DNA of 64,000 bases from Macrosoma leucophasiata (GCA_036365455.1 JAWQUS010000030.1:8494001-8558000); one strand, 5' to 3'. Positions 11,406 to 24,665 are shown, counted from the stretch's first letter. The notes: generated by a model not told the origin, from the sequence alone. Numbers and translations are program-made.

Positions 11406-13734
11406 TACTCGTAGTATAAATTAAACTTACCTACTTCGTTATTCTCCCTTCCCTTTTATTTCCACAAAGTGTAATTTTTCATCTGAAAGAAGAGCTCTCA
11501 ATTGTACTACATTATGTTTTCACTTAGCGACTAAAAGAAGTATAGGTGGAAGAAAGAATATTGTCGCTATTATCTGTGAGTACTGTAGGCCTAGGCCATG
11601 GACGTCCATAAAAAAATCAAAAACCTCTATACAAATTTCCTTATGTACTCCGGACGCTAACGTTTTCAACCTGCAATCATAAAACTTACGTACTTAAATA
11701 AATAAATAATTATTTATTACTGGAACTGCCGCAAAATAGTGTCGGACACTAGAGAAATTAGTTAATACGGTAGCGTCACTAGCAACTGCTGAATGAAATT
11801 CGATATATTCTTAAACAATTGCAAACGGAAATCAATATGGATACTTTCTGAAGCTGAAGTAGCCTAGGGACATCAATGTAAAAATAAAGTCAGGTACTTG
11901 AATACAGATAATCTGTTACCCCTCAGGCTAGTAGTATTATCTGAGTTATCACAGGGTTCTACATGACCAACTGAAAGAACACGGAACAGGCTTGTTATTT
12001 TTAATTGAGTGGCATTGCGATTATGAGGTGCATTTATCCTCGATCCCTTCTATGATCAGCGATTTTTTGCACAATTATTGAGATAAAGACGGGGTTAACG
12101 TAGGTATATCACAAATATTTGGACGTTGCCCGTGCTTGGATGACTTGGATGACAGAGAGGGAGTTGAGTTAAGTTCCCTGGATTTGCTACTGCTGACTGC
12201 CTGTTTAATCTGGAAACCAAAGCACGTTGCAATTAAAGTTGCAATATATGCACAAACTCGCAATTCACATGGATGTTAAATTAACAATCTATGGACATTT
12301 TCATAAGAACTAGAGGTCTCAATGTCGTATTATCACATTTGAGGCCTAACATATTTTACCTCTCTATGCAAGATGATTGCGCTGAATACTGCGTTTTTGC
12401 GGCAGAAAGATTAGATGCTGCAAGAGTGCTTATGCTTAAGCCTTAAAGCGTCAGTACTGATACTTGAAGTAAAATTAAGCATCTGTATTGCTTTTGATAT
12501 TCTTTATAATTTGTAATAATGAAATAGAGCAGCTGATTTTTTATCTTCAGGGTTGGACCAGTTTAAAGGTTTTTTTAGTTATTGGCAAATCTATTTATTT
12601 CAAAATAGTTATTGTAAGTAGTAATACTTACTAAAAAAATGTTTCTATCTGTGTCCGTTATGAACTTTGGAATCTAGCCGATGTGCCCCAATCTGGAGTC
12701 ATATGAAAAACAATAAATGAAACGAGGATGAATTAATTTTTTAGCGTAGTAACACACGCGCTTGAGTTAGTCCGCTAGTTTCTTATAAAACTACATTAGG
12801 ATTCAAAACAACTATTCAATATAATAAAGGCAGCTTCAGCTTCTTCAACATTTTATATTTACTAATAAAATACCTAATTTAATTCTCAAAACAAGTTCAC
12901 TTAAATAAAATTAAGAAACGATTTTAATTAAATCACGTATGTATAGTAAAAAAGCTAACAAATGGCCGCAACTCGTCCCATACAACTAATCAAGGGCGGT
13001 AGCGCATTAAAATGACTGCTATAAATCTCCAAAAACCAGAAGATTCAATTACATGGCTACCGGAAGGCAAGTAGAGTGGCATAAACAAATTGTTCGAGAT
13101 AAATAAAACCTCTTGAATGCATAAGAAGAAGTTCCGAACGCGTTTCTCTTATCGTCGCCGTCGCGGCGTTTTTCAAGAAATTTATCGAACGCTTAATGTT
13201 TCGGTTAAGAATTAATTGATCCTCTTAAGTGAAAGCCTTGCCGCTTTTAAATAATAACACACATTCAACACTCGAAACACTTAAACTAAACATACCACAG
13301 CAATCAATCGTATTTAAACTTGATGAAATATGTGCGATTTCCATCAATGTCAGTGAACACAACTGGGCTTAGAGGCTCAATTTCCCCCTAACCCCCAAAT
13401 CATGAAAGTACTTATGATACATGTCATTTTTTGTTTTACGGTTTATCAATAAACAAGTCATCAACTCATTTTACAACCCTCCAAATAAAGTTTTTGTATC
13501 AATGGATGAGGCTTCAAAATGTTGTGTCCAGTTAGATATGCTTAAAAGGCGTTGCGTCGTGACGACCCCATCGCCCTCAGTGAAAGAGAATTGTTTCGCT
13601 AGTGTATGTATGTACGAATATTCACGCCAAGTCTCTTACGGGGTAGGCAGTGAGTGTGGAGCGCCAGATATCCGGTCCTAACACACCGTGCTTCTTTTAA
13701 CATTCATTATTCTCTTCACACATGCACGCCGATT

Positions 13735-13960
13735 CCTAATATTTTGGCCACTCCGCTAGTGAAGCTGGTCAATTGAACAATGGCGGTAGTAAATAACTTA
13801 AGCTGCACGTCCTGCGATAAGACTACCGCCGCCCCTGCGATCGCCAATCCGCTTGCGAAGCGTGGCGATGACATATTCTCCCCTAATAACGCACAACACT
13901 GTTGTGGATGTCTTTAAGGCAGGTTTTGTCCAGCAGAGGACGTCATGATGGTAAGGCATG
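13735..13960 (-). repeat. Dispersed repeat fragment related to 10300-10450
   Basis: In reverse it reads 'gacgtcctctgctggacaaa', 'acaacagtgttgtgcgttat', then 'gccacgcttcgcaagcggat'. This matches the order at the tail of the 9825-10450 repeat, though diverged. Confidence 0.45.
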
Positions 13961-14547
13961 CTTACTTTACTTCGTTTCCGCTATAATAATCTAGAAAATA
14001 ATATGCAATGTCAAAGATGTAATATCTTGACCTCACATCCAGTGAAATTGAGATAGTGGTTCCGTTAACAACCTCAAACCACTTCCTAATAACAAAAATT
14101 GTATCGGCCGCCCAAACGTCGCTTTTGCGGCTCAATGGGCCGAGCATATTCACTTAAACATAGTTGATCAGGTGTTAACAAGGCAAAATAGATAGAGCCT
14201 TTTAGCGGCAAACTCAAGCCTATATGAAGTTCAGTCAACCCGAATCCAAAGCGTGCTTGACTTGAGACTTTGAGACACAAGTCTATTCTTATTTTCTTTC
14301 ACAAACGCGTTACATTTGTTGGCATTAATATTTGTGTCCACCACAGTCATCCACTAGAGATGAGAACGATCATTTCGTCAGTGTGATATCCAACTCAATA
14401 TGTTTAATAATTTTGTCTTACTGGTTGCAACAAGGTGATAGAACTATACTCATCTCGAATCTTCTCTCATCTCATACTTAATCTCCCTGCAGCTAATGAT
14501 AGTGATAGGGCTGAACATGGTAATTTTCATGATCTGATTAAATAGTC

Positions 14548-14730
14548 CACATGGACGTTAAGTGACAACTGCAGCCTAATACACAAAAACCAGATGCAAA
14601 GTCAAAAGGTAGATGCGTCGCCATCCCTGAGGTTCTATTTTGTTTCGCCTCTATGATAGAAAAAAAAATGGCGACAGATTATGTGATGCGGTGGGCTGGT
14701 TGAGCTCCGACAATTGAACTCTACCACCGA
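14548..14730 (-). repeat. Repeat family A, reverse, with internal deletion
   Basis: Contains atggacgttaagtgacaact, gatgcgtcgccatccctgag and the head complement 'gaactctaccacc', with the middle missing. Confidence 0.5.
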
Positions 14731-15124
14731 CCTCATAACTATAAGACAAAAAAGTATGGAGTGATTTAGAACTGCATCGATATCTTTTTACAAACTACGT
14801 AGTCCCTTATTTGGTACATTCATGTCATAAATATTGTTTAATACTAATAACATGTCTCTGAACAGTAAATCATGCGTATATTCTGAACAAATGTAAAATC
14901 ACGTGAGTGGTATTAGGGCTAGCTATCCCTCTCTAGATCTGAATGTTATCTATTGGAGGCATCCGAGTGCGACTACTGCATACCAACACGCCGGTCGGTT
15001 CTCTATCCTCGACAGCCGCGATATGTCTGCCATGCCCACACGTCCTGCTTTAAACGGGACTGTCCCGCTTTCCTGCTTTTTGATTCAGTGTTCTTTGGCA
15101 AAGTCTCTCTCACAGGCATCTTAT

Positions 15125-15330
15125 TGCTGCTAGAGTTCCTGTGTAGGAGCTTAAGGGCGTAGTACTACCGCATTACCTAATCTATCTGCCTAATGGTAGT
15201 GATCAGTCATAGATCTCCTCTCTGTGTGATCAGTACAGTCGTGTTTTAGACTCAGGGGTGGCAATGCATCTGCATTTTGATCTCTGATTTTTATGTAGTT
15301 GTTTGCCACCTTCTTTACATAAAAAAAACT
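15125..15330 (+). repeat. Repeat family A, degenerate
   Basis: Contains gtagtactaccgcattacct, 'gtagtgatcagtc', 'gcaatgcatctgcattttga' and a final 'gtttgccaccttc' plus A-run. Order and orientation agree with family A. Confidence 0.5.
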
Positions 15331-16478
15331 CACAGAAGTTGTGTCGAAGAGAGTTACTTTCGATTTTCCTTCCTGTTTAACTCATGGAATTCCGATACTT
15401 GGCTCAAAAAGTATAGTCGGGCATCGGAAACATACATCCTAATATCCATCATGATCCATCATAACATTTACGGCAATTTTTAAAATGTCCTTTCATTTAA
15501 CTGTAAAAATGGACACATTTGATATGCCTCACTGTTGATCATCGGCACGTACGAACACTAAAATATATCTAATTGTATGAACTTTATCACCTTCATGTAA
15601 GTCGCAGTTTTGCTTGCAAAACTGAACTGCAAGCGGTCAGCCCTATTTAGCGAGATTCTCTCAGTTAGGAAGTGACATGACACCTCTCTCAATCGATGAA
15701 GCGTGCTGCTATTTCTGCTCTCGTTGAAAGTTATATTTGCCATAACAAGGCAAGATGTTAAGGCCGGATAAATAATGTTGGCCGACATTTCGGTATATTC
15801 AGGCCTTGATAATATATTCAATCGGGACTCGATTGTTTGCTGTTTTCGTTGTCAAGTTTGCCTTACAGAGAGAATATTCTAGAGAAATGAATTTGAGTGG
15901 GATAATGAATAATGATTATACAGTTTTTACTTCTATCATAGTTGTTGTGTCAAGGACAACAAAATCTTAGGTCTTTCAAACTGACCTATTTCGGGTTTTT
16001 CGTAAACTTACACAAATCAATAAAATGTGGTAAGTGCTTTCACTCTATAGGCCTAGGATCAAAATACCTTCCAGTTATAGACAAAAGGTTTTTTTATTGG
16101 ACGCATGTAGGCGGCTCGTTTCAAGTTAGTCCATTGAGAAGTTACATTTAGGTTTGCGTTTTACAGAGAACGCAATTTTATTTTTTTAATGTGTAGGGGG
16201 TCCGAGTTCAAGTTTGTGGGGTCGCCATCCTCGTCCCCCGGTCGGCCCTCCTGGAATAAGGGGTGCAAAGGGTTTTCGAACTGTATCTCGTAAACTAGCA
16301 ATCCTAGGGAAAAATTTATTAAAAATGTAGCAAATTAAATTTTTCACAATTTTATTTCTTCTTTTTATCATCAAGTGACCAACTAAAAAGTTATAAACAA
16401 AAATAAATAAAAACTTTGTAACAAGTTTCCTTTTGGAAGTTTGAATTTTTTTCAGTTATTTGTTATTGTTGTTCCTTA

Positions 16479-16544
16479 GCATAAAAATGTAAGATCAACT
16501 GAAGAAACTAAAACTGTTTCTTCAGTTGATCTAAATTTTTATGC
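16479..16544. repeat. Hairpin-forming inverted repeat
   Basis: Arms of about 30 bp (16479-16508 and 16516-16544), including a perfect 17-bp core 'agatcaactgaagaaac', separated by only 7 bp. No gene adjoins it. Confidence 0.6.
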
Positions 16545-17387
16545 TTAAATTATTAAAATTGGTATGCTATTATTAAACTATTTTTGACCCTTTTCAGTTT
16601 TCCCCACCACCTATAAGGTAGAGTCTGGACGCGCATTTGAAAGTTAAACGAATGTTTATCTAAAATTAATCGAATATAGCTTTTAGTATCATCATAATAT
16701 ATGACCATGTGATCATGTGGCCAGTTCCCCGATAGTACCTCTGTTTTATCAACAAAATACATCTAAAATTGATTCAATTTAATTCTATTTTTAACAAATG
16801 TCTGCAACAGTATTTTTCATCAGAATAAATGTTAACCACTTAACCTATAATCATAAAATTTAAACTGCTATTTGCACATAATGACTAAAGTAGACACATT
16901 ATTAATTAACATTTCGGTAGCTTCTGAACAGACATTATCTAAATGTGTGTTGTAATAAATATATATAATAAATCAATATCGGCTCTTTTGAAGATCAATA
17001 TTTTTGGTGTAATAAATATAACGATCATCAAAAGGAACGGGTTTAATTGATAGAACAACAAGACTGGCAACATTTTATTAGTGCCCACGTACATGACGAT
17101 CTTGAAGACGGTACTTAGGCGACTTATTTATTTTAATCCCACGCTTTTTTACCCACAGTAGTCGTTTATGGTAATTAGGAAAAGAAGTTGACGAATGTAC
17201 TCGGCCAGTTTGTACATTTGGAGCAGTCAACAAGTTTATTTTTTTATATAACTTATACATACTCATATCTACTTATCTTCTCAAGGTGTAAATGCAACGT
17301 GTGAATGTACTCGTATTAAACTAGAACTATGCCTTTGCTGATGATGGAAAATAAACGATTAATGTATTGTACAATGTTGATGTTACT

Positions 17388-17700
17388 GCCTCAGTAGTCT
17401 AGTGGTAGCAGGCCACTACTATTACGCTGAGGTCCTAGGTTCGATTCCCGGGTCGGGGGCTATCAGAGATAACGGTGTAAAATCATTTATCACAGGTTCT
17501 ATTGGGTTTTTTCAATTTTGTGGAAGTTGCCCAGTACCTCGGAGTTTGGTAAGGTCTCCAGAGATGTCAACAGGCTCGTCACCTGTTACATAGGCCAAAA
17601 CGTAACCGGCGAATCGTGGGTATTTGCATGTAAGCTTGAATGCATACATTTACCTCTGCCTATCCCTACCAGAATTAGAGGCGTGAAGTTAAGTTATGTT
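17388..17700 (+). repeat. tRNA-derived SINE, type 1, near full length
   Basis: The tRNA-like head has an A-box-like 'gtctagtggtagcaggcc' and a B-box-like 'ggttcgattcc'. The body contains 'agatgtcaacaggctcgtca', and it ends in 'ctgcctatccctaccag..aggcgtgaagtt'. Reverse copies lie at 20597-20842, 33540-33850 and 48480-48605; a forward copy at 30843-32340 is split by a mariner. Pol III-type internal promoter; non-coding. Confidence 0.7.
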
Positions 17701-18161
17701 GATTGTCAAATAATTATTTGTATCAAGCTAGCTAAGGAACATTTTTGCGAAACAAATATAGAACTTATTAAATTCATATCGCGAGTAAAAACGTAACCAC
17801 ACTGTTCATTATAACACCGACCTATTTTAATGTTCCTCAATGATTACAAATATTAATCTCGTGCCAAGAATGACTGGACTAGGCGCGTGTTTTCTTGTAC
17901 TCGTTTAAAGTCGGCATTCGTCAGTTTTCATTTCGATACCCACCTATCCGTTTCTTCTAGGTGTCGGAAAAGTTTAATTTATCATACCGCAGATCTTTGT
18001 TTTTCACTGGAGACGTCAAAATAATTTACGGGCCTATAGATAAGCGCACCTGTAAAAGATAAAAACGGTCACATTCGAGATTAGTACGATAAAACTTGCG
18101 CTAATAGAGACGCGCTTCTATTATTATACTTGTTTGTTATAATTTGTGGTTCGATTGTAAT

Positions 18162-18204
18162 ATGTGGTTGTTTATTCTGACATCTACTGGATTACTGTCG
18201 TACG
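18162..18204 (+). CDS. Ly6/uPAR-type three-finger protein, exon 1 (signal peptide)
   Basis: Encodes MWLFILTSTGLLSYG up to a strong splice donor (ACG|GTAAGT), phase 1. The hydrophobic stretch after the Met is a typical secretory signal. Joined in phase to 24666-24875 and 26424-26635 it gives a 154-residue protein. Family knowledge: insect Ly6 proteins are small GPI-anchored three-finger proteins (Drosophila sleepless/quiver, boudin, crooked) that act at the cell surface in channel regulation, junction assembly or secretory trafficking. No specific ortholog is assigned. The start is the only ATG giving a signal peptide in frame with the donor. A 5' UTR exon upstream cannot be excluded. Confidence 0.72.
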
Positions 18205-19679
18205 GTAAGTTGATATTTTTAAGACTCTTCGGTCTAATAACACAGTCTAAGAACGTATGAAGCTAATACGTGCAAGAACATTATTGTCGGTCAACTATCT
18301 TATCACTAGTTGCTCTCAGAAGTGTTAGCTCGTACACATTTGCAACACCTTATGCTTTATTTATATCGAATCTTTATTACATCACGTGCCAAGCACGATT
18401 CTTTGTCAGTATGAATGAACGGAGATCTCTTGCCGCCCGCGCCTCATTGAACAATGCCCTATGTATGGACTATGGAATGTAGAAGTTAGGAGTGCCATGT
18501 ATAATAAACCAAAAACCCGCAAGAATGGTGCTAGGGATTTTTTATTTATTGAACGTATGTAAGTAGAGTCGGTTGCTTCAAAACGGTAATCTATTTCACA
18601 AGGCAATCGCCGAGCTCACAGGGCTGCCAGCCTAAATATTTAAACAACTACTTAAGGGTTACCCATTGGAGCCGAACCTCTGCTCCCTGAAGCAGCTCAT
18701 GGACCCTATAGGGTCCGAGAACAATAAGAATTCATTCGATTGTCATAATTTTCTGGTGGCCTGAGAGACTTTAGCTTTGGTAGGAAGGGTAAGACGTATT
18801 ATAGATTTGTCACTCTAATCTGTTGCTGAATAAAATGTATAACACAGTTATAAAATTGCAAATTATTTATTTAGTACAAAAACACCTACTACACTACTAC
18901 ATAATAATTATAACCTAAAACTCACAAGCGTTCTTCGCCTAATTCCTATAATAATATCTACCCTTGTTAATTTTTCACTTCTCTGTCTTATACACATATC
19001 TATTACTTAGGTATAATAGATAATTAGATAATCTTTTATTTGTATCTTTTTCGTTTATTAATGCGTTAAAGACAAATTAGTGAAAAATGAAAATAATAGT
19101 TAGTAATCATTCAGAGGAAAACGTCTTTTATGGACACTTCTTGGTATTCAGAGGGCGCTGCTTACTTCTACTCTCCATAGCCCTGCGACTCATCCCGTCT
19201 CGCAACTACCGCTTAATAAATATTTATTCATTCTGTTGACAATCGTATTTACATTGTCATAATGTCTAGTAGGTAGTGTCACAAAACAGTGTGGGTAGAA
19301 GATTTCATGAACATCACTTGTTCTGTAATGTAGGTCAGTGGGCTAGATAAGCGATGATATCTTAATAGAATATAAAGCGGTTTTCCACGCAAATAGATAT
19401 CTACCTTGTTGTACCTACAATGAAAAAAAAACATGTTCAAGCACTTGTGGACATAATCGCGCCTTATCGAGAACCTCAATAAAAATCATCTGATATACCT
19501 ACATATTTTGAAAAATATCTAAGTAAATGAAAAAAAAAAATTGGAAACAAAAAATTAACTTTGGGCAGGTAGGCAGGCAGGCAGACAGGCAAACTAGCCC
19601 ATTCGCTTTATCACTAAGCTATCGAAGCTTACAAATTCGGTTCAGACTTCCTTTCTATTTTTTATATAAGTTCCCAATT

Positions 19680-20052
19680 TACTTGTAGGTATGTGTTATT
19701 GGGAGACACTTGACTCTAACGAAAATTTGCACTTTAAAGCTTAATAAGTCACGAACAGTTAATCGAAAAATGATGTTCGGACATCCGTTATATTTTTGAA
19801 AGACCTATCCAACGATACCTTACACTATATATGGAAATAAAAAAAATATTTGCGCGTTACAAGTAAGTTACCAACAAATATTTTTTTTTTCATGTTTTTA
19901 TTCTACCACTTTGTTGGCGTGATTAAGGTGTATACCTACTTGTGCCTAGTTTCAAGTCTCTAGTACCAATAGACGGACGGACAGACAGACAGACAGACAG
20001 ACGGGCATGACGATACTATTAGGGTTCCTTGTTTACTACGGAACCCTAAAAA
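19680..20052 (+). repeat. Dispersed repeat ending in the 'tacggaaccctaaaaa' tail
   Basis: Same end block as 10480-10882: a cggacagacagacagacaga run, then 'agggttccttgtttactacg' and 'gaaccctaaaaa'. Body diverged. Confidence 0.55.
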
Positions 20053-20239
20053 GGTATATTTATTATTTAAAAGCATGTGCCTAAAGTGGCAAATACACTA
20101 CCACTCATAGTCCCACACTAAGAATAAACCTTCGTGGGTGCCGTCATATACGCACAGCACATTGGTAGGTATATACTTACACAAACACCCAAACCCGAAA
20201 CAAATATCTGCATGCCATTCAAATATTTGTAAAACATTA

Positions 20240-20365
20240 CGGTAAATAAATACTGAAGCCTATAAACATCTTCATAAAATCCAGAGATATCTTATGCGTT
20301 GCCATGCCACTCCTGAGGCCTGAGGTCTTTTGCCTCCATGTGCCAGAAATTACCGGCGATATATT
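20240..20365 (-). repeat. Repeat family A, partial reverse copy
   Basis: Carries 'aagcctataaacatcttcat', 'gcgttgccatgccactcctg', 'aggcctgaggtcttttgcct' and 'gccagaaattac', which is family A in reverse without its head. Confidence 0.5.
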
Positions 20366-20596
20366 TTTCCATTTATCTATTTGGCGGTGTCTTGTTAATC
20401 TGATTTATAGTTTTGTCGACATTTTAATGAATCGACGCAACGCATTCTTATTTGATTGCTAAGAACTAGATTGATTACAAATGTCCAGCGACAGTGACCA
20501 CTATTGCCAGTTACTTTATTGACACTAACAGAAAATAAATACTTACTTAAAAATATAAACAACGTAACTTCGAGGTACTCGGAAGGGGTAGGTAAA

Positions 20597-20842
20597 TATA
20601 GGCATACATTCAAGCATACATGCAAACACCCGCGATTCGCCGGTTACGTTTTTGTTACGTTAACAGGTGGCGAGCCTGTTGACATCTACGGGCACATCAC
20701 CAAACTTCGAGGTACTGGGAAATTTCCAGAAAATGGAAAAATACCAATAGAAACAGAGATAAAGGACTTTACACCATTATTACCCCCTACCCGGGAATCG
20801 AACCCAGGACCTCAGCGTAGTAGTAGGTACCTAGTGGAAAAA
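20597..20842 (-). repeat. tRNA-derived SINE, type 1, reverse
   Basis: Reverse copy of the 17388 SINE. The B-box complement 'gggaatcgaacccaggacct' and A-box region complement are at 20790-20840, and the body 'aggtggcgagcctgttgaca' at 20665. The 114-codon frame over it is repeat-encoded. Confidence 0.65.
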
Positions 20843-21540
20843 ATATAAACATAATGTGTTTTTTTACACACTAGGTATTATCAAAGTCGCAACAATAGAG
20901 CATTCACCTATCTCTATCATATTAGTTGTACCTATAGCTATCATAACACATATAAAAAACTTAAATAAGTTTAAATATAATAAACTCGACTGCTTTAAAA
21001 TTATGTTTACGCAAGGCAAGCAGACCAACTAGGATTATCCGGAGCGTAATTATTTCAACAGTCGGGGCCCATAATTAGGTAGATTTTACCTACCAGGGAT
21101 TTACCTAAGTGCCTAAATCTCTGGTAAAATCTGGTAATTTTATGTACTAAGATGTTTAAAGGCTGCAGTATTACTTACCATCAATGTGAATTGTAGACTT
21201 GCTTGCCACTTCATGGCATAAAAGATAGCAGCACGAGTTACAAGGGTTCCTTCCTATCCTTTTAAAGTACGGAACCCTAAAAAATGAGATATCTGCCGCT
21301 TCATTTTCTGAACTTTCTTCTGATATAAAATTAACAGTATCTAGATCATTTTGCGGCGATAAAACAAGTAGGTGTAGTATTACAATAGAGACGAGGATCG
21401 ACGAGGTGTACTCAGTCTTGTTCGATTAACTCGGTTGCCTGTCAACCACTTTCTCGAACGGTCGGTCGGCTGATCTTACATATGGACGCACTGACCATTA
21501 TTATATTTCTGTACGCTAGGATACGTTTTAAAATATATAA

Positions 21541-21790
21541 ATGACTAGCGGTCCGCCTCGGCTTCGCACGGGTGAAATATTGCCTACATTACCTAATTTA
21601 ATAAAGAACATTAGTCGTCTGTAAAGTCAGTTTACGGGCGATATTTTAGTTTGAACTCTAGTTTGAACGCTCAGCATAGATGGCTCTGGTAAGGCGGAAC
21701 GTTATACTTTATTGTGCGTGCAGCCGGCTTTCATCGATTTTAAGACGTTATCACGTTCAAAGTATCCTCTGTGTTACAGCCATATATACT
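21541..21790 (+). repeat. Dispersed 'ctagcggtccgcctcggctt' repeat
   Basis: Begins 'gactagcggtccgcctcggc' and continues 'cacgggtgaaatattgccta'. A family with the same kind of 'ggctt.gc.cgtgg' head, in reverse, is at 37750-37935. Type not determined. Confidence 0.5.
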
Positions 21791-21804
21791 CTACCTCTTT
21801 CCAG

Positions 21805-22710
21805 GCGCTTTAGTAAGGCGGCCAACTTTCTGAAAGAGTTTTGGCGGGAACCTTGAAAGAGGCGTATGATGCTCTTATTTTATTTAATTTTCTTGGTGTA
21901 TTTTTAAGTTATATTGAATAAAGTTGGTGGCATTTTGTTTAATATAGGTTTATTACAGTGCCCGTGTATAGTGAAATAGAATAACAGTGCGAAAACACGA
22001 CCTTTCAGGTTGCCTCCAAAACTTCATTGTAAATGTTCTGGTAAAGTAGCCATCGCTTTACTCGGATAACTTGACTGTAACTCACTTGACTGACATACTT
22101 AATAAATAATTGACTGACTATTTAAATACTAACTTTTACGCTGCTTAAATAAATATGAAATATCGTTTTACATGACACTGGCAATATGCGTAATAGCGAT
22201 ACCATAATAAAAAAAAAACAACAACTTTCTGAAAATAGCATGCGGGACTTTTTGTGGATAGATAGGGAATGGTGAATGCAAAGTATGAAGTTTTGTCACT
22301 ATACGTAGCAAAATTACATGAAAACACAAAACTTACATATTGAAGTCATTGATTTTTAAAATAGTATAGATCACTTGAGTGACACTTTTTTAAAGAATTC
22401 AAAATGGAACAAAGCGATCACATACACAGTAATACGACGTAATACATAATACACACACACGCAAACAATTTTCTGTTGTTTCCATGCGTGTATGGGTGTA
22501 GTGTAGTGTATGTTTGATGTATGAGTGTGGTTATGTAGTAGCTTGAAAAAAAAATAGGCATGGTACATCAATGCATAAAATGCGGGACATGCGGGATGCA
22601 TCCAACGTTTTGCGGGACTGTTTTATTAATTCTTACAAAGCGGGATTACATCCAGCATTACGGGACGGTCCCGCAGAATCCGGGACGGTTGGCCGCCTTA
22701 CGCTTTAGCG
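21805..22710. mobile_element. Element with inverted ends carrying nested retroposon R
   Basis: 'gtaaggcggccaac' on the left is matched by its complement 'gttggccgccttac' on the right. The interior repeats 'gcgggac' motifs (22238, 22580, 22612, 22640, 22660, 22680). Retroposon R copy 1 sits inside it. Probably a non-autonomous DNA transposon of ~500 bp before the insertion. Internal end positions are approximate. Confidence 0.45.
21836..22221 (+). mobile_element. Novel A-tailed retroposon family R, copy 1
   Basis: 386 bp from 'gagttttggcgggaaccttg' to an A-rich tail, precisely flanked by the 13-bp direct repeat caactttctgaaa (21823-21835 and 22222-22234). Two more copies (42799-43213 and 43336-44188) start at the same base and also have unique flanking duplications, the signature of LINE-mediated retroposition. 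No tRNA-like A/B boxes and no ORF are evident. The first bases contain an E2F-like TTTTGGCGGGAA. It is embedded in a repeat with inverted ends near 21805 and 22705. Confidence 0.8.
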
Positions 22711-22853
22711 TGATTGAGCCACAAACAAACAAAGAAACAAACATCCATTCTTTCACATTCATAATACTTAGTAAGATAATATGACATATCACAATTATGA
22801 TTTTAGGTATATCTGCAAAGTGGAAAGTAGTTTAACTTCATGTCTCATTTTTA

Positions 22854-22935
22854 TGGCGAGAATGTAACAAACAAACACATTCCACATTGATGATAAGTGG
22901 ATATTGTAGCCAATAAACATCTACATAAAAACAAG
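22854..22935 (-). repeat. Repeat family A, 3' fragment
   Basis: Contains acacattccacattgatgat and 'taaacatctacataaaaac', the diverged reverse 3' part of family A. Confidence 0.4.
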
Positions 22936-23214
22936 AGTATTTAATGTAAGTAGATGTATAGCCTAAGTTGTTATACTTCTGTCCTGAAATCACGGGACGG
23001 CCCCGTGACGTCCCAGCAGCGTTAGACTGGCTATATAGTCCAGGTCGCATTTACTAACCCACCGAAGTACCCCTAAATCCGAGCATCAAAGGAGATGGGT
23101 AATTATGAGCAAAATCGCAAAATCGTTAGGGTTAACCAAAAGTTAAGTTATAGAAGTAGGTACTTAAGTATGAAAAAATGTTACAGTTTTTTAAAGTAAA
23201 AAACAAAATAAACC

Positions 23215-23510
23215 CTAGCTGATTTTAATTATACAGAAAGCGAGAAAAGTTGGGCCCAGAAATGTATGGAGCGGTATCACTCTCCTTTCTCTCCGATTTG
23301 TGTGATCGGTGAACGACAAAACGGGTTTGTCCCAAGTAATATAAGGCGAGAATATTGCCATCTCCAGACCATTAGGTACCAAACTCAGAAGATGGCACTG
23401 GGAAACCAAAAAATTAAATTCTCAACTTACCACCGATTCAGGCATCGAACCCAGCAATCCAGCGTGGTAATAATAGCTTGCTTTGCTACGTACCACTAGA
23501 CAAAGGGGAC
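23215..23510 (-). repeat. tRNA-derived SINE, type 2, reverse
   Basis: Read in reverse: a tRNA-like head 'gtctagtggtacgtagcaaa' with B-box 'gggttcgatgcc', then 'tttggtttcccagtgccatc', and a tail near 23215. Overlapping frames on both strands are not genes. Confidence 0.6.
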
Positions 23511-23924
23511 AAACGTATCTTTTGAATTATGTAGGTATATTTTATTACACATAGTAAAATCGCGTAAGAAATAATTTATAATGTGCAGGTAAGAAATGTG
23601 ACTTTAGTTACCCAGTTCTTTCTGTCACTGTGTCGAAAAGTCGAAAGTAGTCGGAACATCGGCATCTGAATGATAGCCGATAAATGACGCAAAATGCGAG
23701 AAAATGATATATGATTGCGGTCGTAAAACAAACTTAAATTGTACTTAAGATATTATTATGGCTCGGATACAGCGAAGCAGGTAATATTTCCTGATGAACC
23801 ACGTGCAAGAATGTCGTGTACCAAGAGTGAACTGCAGATTACATTATAATATTTGAAAAATCTATTTATTTGTAGACCGCTGAATGGAAACCCTGTTTCG
23901 TGATAACATTTGGCTCTCATCATC

Positions 23925-24500
23925 ATAATTTCAGCAAAAAGACGTCCACTGCTTCACAAAGACCCCAAAGATTGCCACAACGAACGGTCCAGGGTCGCCC
24001 TTATCCAGCGATTGCCCGCGACCTTCACCAGGTCGCCGGTCCACCTCGTGGGGGGGCGTCAAGAACTCTTCTGCCCCAACTGCCGTCAGTTCTTCGAGCT
24101 ATGTGTCCAGCTTGAGTTTCGCTATACGGTGAGCTGTGTCGGTAACTTTGGTTCTCATGCGGATCTCCTCATTTCTGATTCGATCTCGCAGAGAAACTCC
24201 GACCATATCTCTCTCCATTGCTCTTTGCGTGACCTTGAACCTTTTTATGAGGCCCATAATAAGTGACCACATTTCTGTTCCATGTGTCATCACTGGCAAC
24301 ACACACTGGTTAAAGACCTTTTTCTTGAGTTACTGCGGTAAGTCGGACGAAAAGACAGTAATATGCTAAGATGTAAGTAGCTTCCCGGACGCTGTCCAAC
24401 CGAGTTGGAATCGGCGATTGACCTCTTTTTCGAAGCCGGACCGACTGAGTGTAACATGGTTATTTGATATGATTTCGTCTTGTCTTGGCTCTATATCAAA
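23925..24500 (-). pseudogene. RTE-type LINE, C-terminal fragment
   Basis: In reverse the 67-codon frame 24099-24302 reads THGTEMWSL, then RAMERDMVGVSLRDRIRNEE and IRMRTKVTDTAHRIAKLK, the thumb/C-terminus of RTE reverse transcriptases. Upstream sequence to ~24500 continues in other frames and is interrupted. Catalytic domains are absent; 5'-truncated and dead. Confidence 0.75.
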
Positions 24501-24665
24501 TTCGTCTCTGCTATTGAATAAATAAAACTTTCGAAATTACGTACTAGAACGAACTAGGGGCATATTACCTTACCTACCCATTTTGATTTTGTCATACGTT
24601 TTGTCTGTACCTAATGTTGTAAATTTTCTGTTAAAAGATTATTTTACATAATATTGAAATTACAG

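Larger units (their letters stand above)
1..18161. other. Intergenic repeat-rich region left of the Ly6 gene
   Basis: I find no exon with convincing coding signal here. Open frames are short, low-complexity or lie in repeats. The stretch holds dispersed repeats listed separately (SINEs, RTE fragments, MITEs, microsatellites). Between them is AT-rich DNA in which I see nothing specific, for example about 2200-3130, 4240-4690, 6600-7440, 7760-8590, 11410-13730 and 15330-17380. Confidence 0.6.
18205..24665 (+). other. Ly6 gene intron 1 (6.5 kb)
   Basis: GT-AG intron, phase 1. It is a repeat graveyard: family A pieces, two SINE types in reverse, a retroposon with target-site duplication and an RTE fragment, all listed. 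Stretches 18300-19650 and 23520-23900 show nothing I can name; a candidate additional exon was not seen. Confidence 0.6.

Noticed and set aside
17400..17460. Functional tRNA gene
   Set aside because: A and B boxes are present but the sequence continues as a repeated body shared by several copies; no cloverleaf with a proper acceptor stem was apparent. It is a SINE head.
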